Source: Luidia sarsii
Taxonomy: Eukaryota; Echinodermata; Asteroidea; Paxillosida; Luidiidae
Assembly: GCA_949987565.1 (NCBI GenBank)
Contig: OX465111.1
Span: 17,553,801-17,617,800, forward strand
Direction: 5' to 3'
DNA: 64,000 nt
Under the pieces are notes generated by a model. That model did not search any database, was not told the DNA's origin, and saw only the letters and a program-made list of their open reading frames with translations. A program made the translations under genes and the position numbers. Positions 8,501 to 64,000 of the stretch are shown in pieces. Each line of letters begins with the position of its first letter. Within the stretch, counting starts at the first letter, position 1.

Positions 8501-11306
8501 AAATAAATAACAGGGACGTAATTAAGTGACCAACAAAGTCATTTCCTGAAAATCACCGAAGGCCAATAAATTGTGTGACTGCGAGTGACTGCTTATGGGA
8601 CCGAGAGATGCACTTTTAACAGATAAAATTGAGCAGTTTGAGATACCAGTTTGACATAAAATTTAAAAAAATTAAAAAAATTAAACAAAATCACCATTTC
8701 CGGAAATTTGAACCAAAATCACGCCATTTCCGGAAATCCAGAAATTTCCGGAAGTCTTACATCCCTGCTTTTCCTCTGCGAGGCTAATCCTCTCTTCACC
8801 AGCTGTTTGAGTTGCTTTTGAAGCATACTGCGCCATTTGCTGCGGTACACCTGATGCGGACTCCTAACGGTTGGTTTGTCAATGTCCAGTAAGTACGGGA
8901 AGTAAACTGAACCTACTAATAAAGACAGACAGAACCTCGCTGTAACAGCGGTGATGACCCCCTGCCCTGCCCTGACCCTAACATTGGTGAACTCTGACCT
9001 TAACATTGGTGACCCCGGCCCCCACTTCCTGGACGGTGCCAGCTCCATCACTGCCTGGTGTCCATGGTAGCGCAGGCAGCTTTGCATATGCACCTGCACG
9101 TATGTACGTCTCCACGGGATTCACTCCTGCTGCATGGATCTTGACCAGGACCTACAGGTATGAGAATAAAGTACGACTACGTGATATGAAAAAAAGCAAT
9201 ATTACTAGCAAAACATATCAATATTATTTGGAAAAGGGTATTTAGATTCCAATTCTAACACTGTATGCCTAACAGTAGCAGTTATCATGATGAAAATACA
9301 TCTACTACTACTAGTACTAGTAGCACTAGTACTAGTACTACTAATATACTTATTACTTGTAAGTAGTACTGTACTTGGCTAGTAGTACTAGTACTATAGT
9401 AGTACTACTACAGTTTACTGGTAGTGGTACTGTACTCTCCACTACTCTGTAACTTACTTGTACTGTACTCTGTAACTAGTACTATTACTACTAGTACTAG
9501 TTTGTAAATTGTATGATGTAAGTTGTAACTGTAATGATCCACTACTCACTTGGACTACATTTCATAGCCACTTTGCTTGGACCCTACACTATACAGTCAC
9601 CCGTCCCTCAAAATTTCAAAATTTGATAAAAAATAAGGGTGACTTGTCGGGTCCAAGTTACTCGGACTAACTCACTAGATACTACTAATTACTTAGTTGC
9701 GGTCACTGTAACCCTCATGAGGGTTACGGCTACCGCAACTATATCCTCCAATAACCGGTTTTCGACGATATAAGGACTTTTCTTCAAACTGAACAATGTG
9801 GACGAAAGTATCACACTAAAAGAGGTCTCAGTCACTTTGTCCACACCACAGACTATTAGAATAATCATAGAGAAGGTTGATCAAGCCTGTCACTTCCGTA
9901 AGATTACCCGGTTTTGTTGACGTCCGCGGCGCACCGCGCAGTAAGCACCGTCACCTATTTTCGTCAGTGGTGTTTAGTAAGGTGTCCCAGTGTAGCCAAA
10001 CGCAAAATAAATTCTTAAATTAACTCAAAATGCTGTGTGGCACTATTAAATTCTTCCCTGTATGTTTTTTTGTGTTCATCTTTGTTTTTGTTTTTCCACA
10101 CTGCTTCTAACACTTTCCTCAAATCATTCATAATTTATGCTTAAAACGTATTGGTCTTGTTGATGTCTTCTTTTGTGACGTTTAAAAAAAACTCCACAAT
10201 CCTCTTTCTCGCTGCTTCTTCAGTTATGACCTTTCCCAATGTCACTCCAGAGACACATTTCCTCCTTCTTGGTACTTTCTCTAGCTGCCCTTTTATTTTT
10301 TTCATTTAAACAAAAAGCCTATTGGGCCATGTTACTTTTTGTCTTTAAATAATAATAACAAATAAATTTCAAAAAATATATAAGCGAGACGCCCTATAGG
10401 AGGCTCCATAGTTTTTACCCAGAACGGACTGCCTCAAGTTGCGTGATATATTTTTTTTCTACGGATGTTGGGGTTTGTTATGGTACACTCAGATTCTTTT
10501 TAGAACCAACAATAAAGAAAACTGGAGCTTCGAAGCAACTGCCAATTTTGTACCTAGGAAAATAGACCCCAAAAGAGCAACTTTTTGAATCACACGAGTT
10601 TGGCCTACTGGAAGAGCCTTAACTTTCCACATTTTCGGTGACGGACAAGAGCAGGAAACCAACTGTAAGATACGAAGTCTGAGATCGTTATACGGAGTTG
10701 TTTTCATAGTGCGATGTGAGTTAGAAGGCTAAGCGTCGAAAACGTGTAGCGTCGAAAACGGGGGTTCCCACGATACAAATTACTATAATAAAATTAAAAA
10801 GAGCAAATGCCGAACGACCATAAACCCACTCAATCTCAAAGACAACTTTAGACACACCGATGATCAGCTTCGGAACTAGATGACCGGTGTTTAGCGTTTA
10901 GTAAATTTAGTGTTATCATTACCTTACCTAGCTTGCTCTATCATCTATGTCATTAATCATTGCTAGACAAACTAGAATTGACAGTAGCACTGCAGAGCAG
11001 TTACTGAGTAAAAGAGTAAAGTTAGTTCTCCAAGTCCAAGCTCTATGATGTACTTCTCGACCACTCAGGTCGCCCCCACAGGACTTTTGACACCACTGTG
11101 CCTGCAGCGCTGGTAGAATAAGTATCACTAATTTATAATTATCATCATGATTCGTGATAAGTGGTATTGTTTACCTGTCCTGCAGACGGTTGTGGGATGG
11201 GAACATCGGATTCGAGTTTGAGAACTTCAGAACTCCCGAACTGACTGACGCGTATGGCTCTCATCATGGCTGACTGTAGACCACGACCAGCTTGACGAAC
11301 AGACAT
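5375..11306 (-). CDS. CRYZ: zeta-crystallin-type NADPH:quinone oxidoreductase, complete, 7 exons
   Basis: Exons in transcript order are 11306..11175, 9151..8999, 8471..8256, 7831..7682, 6787..6686, 6472..6380 and 5536..5375; all junctions are GT-AG and phase 0, giving 335 residues. Members of this cytosolic medium-chain reductase family use NADPH for one-electron reduction of quinones, and vertebrate zeta-crystallin also binds AU-rich RNA. Visible landmarks are GVNPVETYIR at residues 53-62, TPGSDGAG near 75-82, the GxxGxxG nucleotide-binding motif as G163, G166 and G169, VIEMLANVNL near 228-237 and a KESSIIGV block near 270. The usual Gly of the GDRV motif is Ala97 here. The length is close to the family norm of about 330. 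No zinc-ligand cluster is apparent, as expected for the quinone reductase branch. Identity is very likely; substrate is inferred from the family. Confidence 0.93.
5521..6010. repeat. 99-bp tandem repeat that includes the exon 7 acceptor, split by an insertion
   Basis: The segment 'cctttatattcggcctgtaa' begins at 5523 (the real acceptor), 5622 and 5922. The first spacing is 99. The second is 300 because about 201 bp of a palindromic element is inserted. The following text ('ttctcgctttaccaaaaaat') also repeats. Confidence 0.85.
5679..5878. mobile_element. palindromic (PAL family) MITE-like insertion
   Basis: The two arms around a centre near 5795 are nearly perfect inverted copies, from GGAAGGTTTGCGGTGACACC at 5719 to its complement ending near 5871. 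It interrupts the 99-bp tandem repeat and is flanked by similar 'acatgaatcc' and 'acatgaaccc', a possible 9-10 bp target-site duplication. Confidence 0.75.
6020..6126. repeat. FBR family copy (partial)
   Basis: Contains 'gagaaaggtcctccttggat' and then the family tail 'ttttagtattagtttgcagc'. Part of intron 6 of the CRYZ-like gene. Confidence 0.65.
6380..6472 (-). CDS. CRYZ: CRYZ-like exon 6 (residues 252-282)
   Basis: Encodes IVGNRGSIEINPR and KESSIIGVMGAF. Acceptor TTGCAG|ATC, donor GAG|GTTTGT, which is weaker than the other donors. Confidence 0.9.
6686..6787 (-). CDS. CRYZ: CRYZ-like exon 5 (residues 218-251)
   Basis: Encodes GVDVVIEMLANVNLQKDLEM and LAPGGTVA, typical of the family. Acceptor TTCCAG|GAA, donor GCT|GTGAGT. 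Confidence 0.92.
7025..7325. repeat. FBR family copies, inverted pair, with long head
   Basis: A plus copy at 7110..7225 is followed by an inverted partial copy at 7255..7325. The head at 7025..7110 matches, in inverse orientation, 43810..43915, so the element is longer than its common core. Confidence 0.65.
7682..7831 (-). CDS. CRYZ: CRYZ-like exon 4 (residues 168-217)
   Basis: Begins VGIATVQFARAYGMTVLGTA, completing the GxxGxxG motif and the Rossmann beta-alpha unit, and continues through GAHHVFNHR. Donor ATG|GTGAGT. Confidence 0.93.
8001..8185. mobile_element. fold-back MITE with 47-bp perfect inverted repeats
   Basis: The arm 8001..8047 is the exact reverse complement of 8139..8185, with a 91-bp loop. 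The element is flanked by ACTTTAA on both sides (7994..8000 and 8186..8192); the duplication can be read as 8 bp (TACTTTAA) if one T is shared with the element. Lies in intron 3 of the CRYZ-like gene. No coding capacity. Confidence 0.9.
8256..8471 (-). CDS. CRYZ: CRYZ-like exon 3 (residues 96-167)
   Basis: Contains [20 protein letters not shown], then VLVHGASGS, the first part of the nucleotide-binding loop. Acceptor CAACAG|GTT and donor TCG|GTAAGT. Confidence 0.93.
8518..8767. repeat. dispersed repeat copy 1 ('ttccggaaat...tacatccctg')
   Basis: Shares head ('cctgaaaatcac', 'gaaggccaataaattg') and tail ('ttccgg', 'cttacatccctg') with 24479..24970. Lies in CRYZ intron 2. Confidence 0.75.
8974..9019 (-). 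repeat. 23-bp direct duplication across the CRYZ exon 2 donor
   Basis: On the minus strand 'TCACCAATGTTAAG|GTCAG' is followed by 'TCACCAATGTTAGG|GTCAG'. The first is the real exon end and donor; the second is a downstream copy. Use of the copy would meet an in-frame TAG. Confidence 0.8.
8999..9151 (-). CDS. CRYZ: CRYZ-like exon 2 (residues 45-95)
   Basis: Carries the catalytic-domain segment with GVNPVETYIR and TPGSDGAG. The donor at AAG|GTCAGAG is duplicated 23 bases into the intron (see repeat 8974..9019). Confidence 0.92.
9290..9500. repeat. TAG/CTA-rich low-complexity region
   Basis: Irregular triplet-like runs of 'actagtactagtagtact'. Lies in intron 1 of the CRYZ-like gene. Confidence 0.8.
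9501..11174. other. rest of CRYZ intron 1, nothing else recognised
   Basis: No exon recognised. An imperfect inverted repeat lies at 9694..9741 ('tagttgcggtcactgtaacc' against its near complement). Confidence 0.5.
11175..11306 (-). CDS. CRYZ: CRYZ-like exon 1 (residues 1-44)
   Basis: Starts at ATG 11306..11304 and ends at donor CAG|GTAAAC. Three possible initiator Met codons occur at residues 1, 14 and 15. Met14 has GCC immediately before it and aligns with the usual start region (MRAIRVSQFG), so the first 13 residues may be an N-terminal extension or 5' UTR. Confidence 0.88.
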
Positions 11307-13824
11307 AATCTCGATGAGTCAACTAAAATCAAACCAGCCACTGGATGTTATCTACAATTCTAGGTCCGAGGCCTCATACTGTTTACCCCTGTAAAATAAA
11401 AGTGTCATGTTATGCATGGAGCTACTTATTCCTCCATGGGTTACGCAATCACAGCAAGCCAACTGACTGATGTGATGCCTCGGTGCCGCCAGGGTCGTGG
11501 CTAGTCTTTACCGGAGACTTCAGCCAAGTTGATTTCCCTTACGGCCAAATATCTCGGTACGACTGCATGCAAAATACAAGATATAAATGTCATCAGCGAA
11601 TAAGTGCTTATATGCATTGCCTTTCATTTCAATGTGCTTTGACAAGCAAAATCAAAGTGGTGAGGAAAGCAAAAGTCAGACTTGAATAGAGTCTAATGCA
11701 AGTGTCAACACTGCGCATGCGTTTCAGTATGATCTTTGTACTTGTAGCTGTTGCAAAGTTCGGGGTATGGGAGGGTGTGTCACTTGAAATACGATTGTTT
11801 TCACGGCAAACAGATTTTTGTACGAACATGTCCCTCGATTCTGGGAACGGCCTGATCTTAACCCTGATGACACAGGGGTGGATGAGTGCCTAGCTTTAGA
11901 CATGGTTGATTGTGTCTTATTCTCCCGTGGTTGATTTTAAAACAATTTAAAGTCCGAAGATATGTTGTAGCGCCACCAACGTCAGCAATTTTGGTAGTTG
12001 ATTGGTTGATTTTGTTTAATTCAAGATCGAAGGAAAAGTGGCATGCTTTTGGGTTCTGATTTAGCAAAACTGCACCAAGCTGCTAAACATCTACAAAATA
12101 ACTTTGTTCCCATAGAAATCATTTAAACGGTTGTACTCAAATCACATGTACTGTAACTTTAACAAGTCACACCATGGTGACACTCATAGATCCCTTGTCC
12201 TAAATGACTCGCACATTAGAATGAAACTCAGAACACTCAGATTTTGTTTCATTGCTTCACTACTTTATTCACCTTTCCCAACTAACAAAACAAGTAAAAG
12301 GGTGCTGGAAAATACCACTCGCAGCTAGAATACCATTATGCTATTAAATGCCTTGAAATAAGAGAGGAACTATAATAGTCACATGAAATCAGTTACTTGG
12401 AGTACGTTTTTATCTCTTATCCTGTTTTACTCTTACATGCCAGTTTCTTGTATGCTTCTTAATAAATCCAGACTTTTATTATCACTGTAGATAATTCTCC
12501 AAGAATGATGACACTATTTTAAGATTCTGACAAAGTTATACGATCTTCACCATACACTTCTGTGCTCAAGAAATTCAGACTTCTTTTGTTATTTTTTGAT
12601 AATTTCGCCAAGATGATTTCACCTTAAACATGGTTTTAAGATTTTCACAATTCACCAAATTAACACTGATTATCCATTAGAGGGAGAAACATTTTAACCG
12701 ATTTTAATTTTAGAATTGTTAATATCACAAGATGATTTACGCCATACAGATCAAGAAGAATTTAACACTGCATCACCCAATAATAACTTTGCTATTATCA
12801 AGTCTACAATCTGTCAAACAATCACGCAGTTTAGGCTCAGTTTTCTTAAGCTGCCAAACATGCTTTCCAAATCTCTGCTCAATTCAATTTCTTTAACCGC
12901 TTAATACCAGGAATGTTTTCTAAATTTTGATAGTACCGATTTTATTTTTTGGTTAATGACGAGAAATACTTCTAAGTAGTACAGAACAAGGAATTATCAG
13001 CCTAGGTATCAGCATATCACCAGATAAAGGGAATTCATTCATTAATTAGTCAAACACGTTCACTTAATTTAAGTGCACATTGTACAAAACTGTTCCACAA
13101 CACTGTTCCACACTGCTCCAACTGTTTGCTTTTTTTGTCATTTGCCTAAATACCGGTACTGCAAACCATTTTGTATACTTCACTATATCAGACATGATCA
13201 ACATTTTTCAAGATACAGTTTCATGCAGTATAAGGTTATTGAATTCAAACAAATGTTTAATCACAGGGAACTATGGCAACAGTACTGACATGCCCTATTT
13301 AGTAACTCCTTTCCTCACTGGATATCCATGGATACAAAATTCCTCATCATAATCGTCGAAAAATCAAAACTTCAAACAATAACAAAAAAATCAACATTAC
13401 TCAATCATTGGTAATTCTAGGAAAACAGAAAAAAAGAAATATGTAGAGTAAGCTATACCTAAGTTGTAATTATTGGATACTTTTAATGCGACAGTATACC
13501 ACTATATATCATGCTTGAAATTCAATAGCGAATCCCCTACATTATTTTTAGCGATGCAAGAGCATTTATCCTAGAGGCAGAAGCACAGCCATCGCTGATT
13601 GCGTGGCAAAGGTCAGATGGATGACATCACTCGACGGGAAAGGCGAATCTAAACACTACACACTGACACAAGAGTATTTGGAGGGGAAACCAAAAAAAAC
13701 CCCGAAATGACTAGGGAGGGTGGCTCAACATCTGCTCCAGAGCTCGCGCCCCCATGGGTGTGGGTGTGGGTGTGGGTGTGGGGGGATGAGGGGGGAGGGG
13801 AGGAGGCAGATTGAGCCAGTGGTG
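11307..13824. other. intergenic: spectrin 3' UTR and CRYZ 5' region
   Basis: Both genes read leftward, so this interval holds the 3' UTR of spectrin at its right and the promoter and 5' UTR of the CRYZ-like gene at its left. Minus-strand AATAAA hexamers occur near 12951, 12475 and 12262. An acceptor-like 'TTTTATTTTACAG' on the minus strand near 11395 could bound a 5' UTR exon. A GGGTGT run lies at 13756..13782. No gene was recognised here. Confidence 0.5.
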
Positions 13825-61900
<48,076 letters not shown>

Positions 61901-61904
61901 CTAC

Positions 61905-63120
61905 GACAGACAAGAAACCCAACAATCAATCAACCTCACGCCGTCAGGCAACTCCGCCACAAGACCTCACCGTGTGTAAGTAATGTGACCAGACGTTTCC
62001 ATGGTGCATGAAGTGTATACGGTCACGTTTAATGGAGATGTGTGCCATTTAGACCTGAGGCCAATCTCTATTTTTTTTTTTTTTTAAATAGTTGTGCTTC
62101 CCATTTCCCACCTAACCCTATTTTAATGGCGCGACTCAAAATTTTTTTGGGGGGAAAGTGTGTTTCTCGACCGACGCTTTTTTGACGCCATGTCAGCGCG
62201 ATCCTATTTTGACGGCTCGAATAGTGATTCCAATCAACATGATTTAAATCAACCATGCATACATGTAAATCAAGTTTATGTTGGCTCGAGTACACATATA
62301 ACGCTTAGCCAGTACATGACTCGGCATAAAAAAAAATCTAAAAATCTATAAAAAAAATAAAAAAAATTAAAAAAATGGGTTTTGTAATTTTGATGCAAAA
62401 ATTGCAAGGGGCTGCAAAATTTGAATAAAATGATGGACATATTTTTGTCATCAAATCTCGGATGGAATGCCTGAGTGATTTTATCAGCGCACTATGGCAA
62501 GTTGGCAGCACTTGCTTTTGAATGTCACACATACTTCCTTCACTGAGATGAAATGGCACCTTCTTATCAGGGAAAGTTTCAGCCCGGAGCAGGTTAAAGG
62601 AATAAAAAGCAGTTTTAACACCTGCCACAAACGCTGTGGTTATATGCATTACAGTCTCATTCCATGCAGTGGAAAGTCAAAAACAATCTTCAATCTATCA
62701 ATCGTTTTTCCCGACTCTCTTGAGACAAATCCTCATTGCATAGCCAACTTGCATTAGAATTATTTAAAAAATCTCTTTCTGATAAAATCAATTTTTTTTA
62801 AATATGAAATCAAGAAGGGCGAAAAATCATGCACAAGCATTTGTTAAGGAACATTGCGCGACAAATTTCTTACATTCACTGTCAAAGTTAGTAAACATAA
62901 AATATACCCTTTTATACAAAAAAAAGTAATGCATTCATTATTGCACCATATACAAGAAAGAACGTGACAAAAGTATCAATAAAAACCCCTTCATTCAATT
63001 TAAGATTTTGAATGCTTGACTTATCATATGCAAGGGAGGTTGATGTGGATTTCATCGCAAGATATTGGTTCAACAAGATGCGTGTGCTCATGGGATCGTG
63101 GCTGTGGCATGATGGCAGTT
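61905..63120. other. spectrin intron upstream of the SH3 exon, no exon seen
   Basis: No further spectrin exon was recognised to the right of 61900, so the intron preceding the SH3 exon is at least 2.1 kb and leaves the window. Confidence 0.6.
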
Positions 63121-63129
63121 TATGGAGGC

Positions 63130-63480
63130 ATCTATGCCTTCTGGAGTGAGATGAAGGTATGTACAGTGTAGTGTGGCTGGGATGACATGTACCTTCATCA
63201 CCAATGTCATGGGACTTGTCTGCACAGCCAGACTGAACTTTGAACTTTCCGGCTCTCCTTGGCCAGACATGCGAGGGCGCTATGCTCTTGCCATCACTGA
63301 ATCACTGCAGGCACGTATGCCTTCCGGAGTGAGATATGTAGTGTGGCTGGGATGGCATGTACCTTCATCACCCAATGTCATGGGACTTGTCTGCACGGCC
63401 AGACTGAACTTTGAACTTTCGGGCTCTACTTGGCCAGACATGCGAGGGCGCTATGCTCTTGCCATCAATGAACCTCACAC
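63130..63480. repeat. imperfect tandem duplication of about 184 bp
   Basis: 'gtagtgtggctgggatg' and 'ggccagacatgcgagggcgc' both occur twice. The second copy lacks about 14 bases near its start. The rest to 64000 holds nothing recognised. Confidence 0.8.
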
Positions 63481-64000
63481 AAAAGGCATCCTCAAATATC
63501 AACCTTTTTGCCTCCATTTCCACCAAAGCTTCAACTTCAACAAAGAACTTTGGGATTTTGGATAACTTAAAGGCCCTATACAACATTGGTGAAAGTCGAA
63601 AGATTGCCATAGTTTGTGTGGTAAACCAGGAAACATTCCCAAAAAGAAATCCTGCAAAGGTTTCAGCTCAAATGGTTATCTGAGAAAGTAGAAAAGGGCA
63701 AAAAACTGTCACGGTTTTCGCACCATTCTGTAGTGTAACAAATAGTTTGTTACTCATTTGTCGATGTTTGAGTGACGATTTCTTGAGAAGTACAGCATCC
63801 CAGACAGTAAGATTCTATCATGACCATCTACAAACTGTGTAAATTAGAAGAAAATTTGTGGACATCGATGTTTTCCAATCTTCCCAATGTTGTATTCGGC
63901 CTTTAAACAAAGTGTAACTGAATCACCACAATACAGAACCTGAGTTTTCCTTTAAGAAAAGCGTATTAATGCAGCCTTTGTTGAAACCACCTCCCAATTT

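Noticed and set aside
63173..63565. 130-residue open frame
   Set aside because: It spans a two-copy tandem duplication with no recognisable domain or splice context.

Overview
This is invertebrate animal genomic DNA carrying two recognisable genes, both on the minus strand, inside a very repeat-rich background. The genes have short exons with GT-AG introns. The spectrin has metazoan domain order but lacks two segments I associate with the vertebrate protein. No bacterial, viral or plasmid gene was recognised. A deuterostome such as an echinoderm or a cephalochordate would fit, but that is a guess; the species cannot be fixed from this window.

From 5375 to 11306 lies a complete seven-exon gene for a 335-residue zeta-crystallin-type NADPH:quinone oxidoreductase (CRYZ-like). 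All its introns are phase 0. From 13825 to 61900 lies the 3' part of an alpha-spectrin gene (SPTAN1-like). I traced 33 exons, and every junction keeps frame. They run from the SH3 domain at 61900, through the remaining spectrin repeats, to the calcium-binding EF hands and the stop codon at 13825. The fragment is 1453 residues, or 1467 if a 42-nt extra exon at 36821..36862 is included. The 5' part of the gene lies beyond the right edge. The two genes are unrelated in function and are simply head-to-tail neighbours separated by about 2.5 kb.

The rest is almost entirely repeats. Two convergent blocks of degenerate tRNA-like units occupy 1.2-3.9 kb. Minisatellites and short-unit arrays fill many introns: 22.3-23.3, 24.2-24.4, 25.1-25.6, 26.6-27.2, 34.8-36.6, 38.9-40.6, 42.7-43.6, 45.7-46.8, 50.1-50.5, 52.2-52.8 and 60.1-61.7 kb. 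Dispersed inverted-repeat families include a 'GGTCCTGCTAGGATCGAAAC' family (called FBR here), a palindromic 'GGTTTGCGGTGACACCATG' family (called PAL here) and a 'CAGGCATGCAACT' family (called CAT here). Between 56301 and 59550 a hAT-like element with an 8-bp target-site duplication sits inside a second terminal-inverted-repeat element, which itself interrupts a third repeat.

The most unusual pattern is that several tandem repeats include the exon edge itself. Splice donors (8999, 17590, 26339), a splice acceptor (5536) and a stop codon (5375) are each part of a unit that is duplicated into the neighbouring intron or 3' flank. Several other arrays begin within a few tens of bases of a splice site. 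The second notable item is the 42-nt spectrin exon at 36821..36862, which repeats the first 14 codons of the next exon and would add exactly two heptads to a spectrin repeat.
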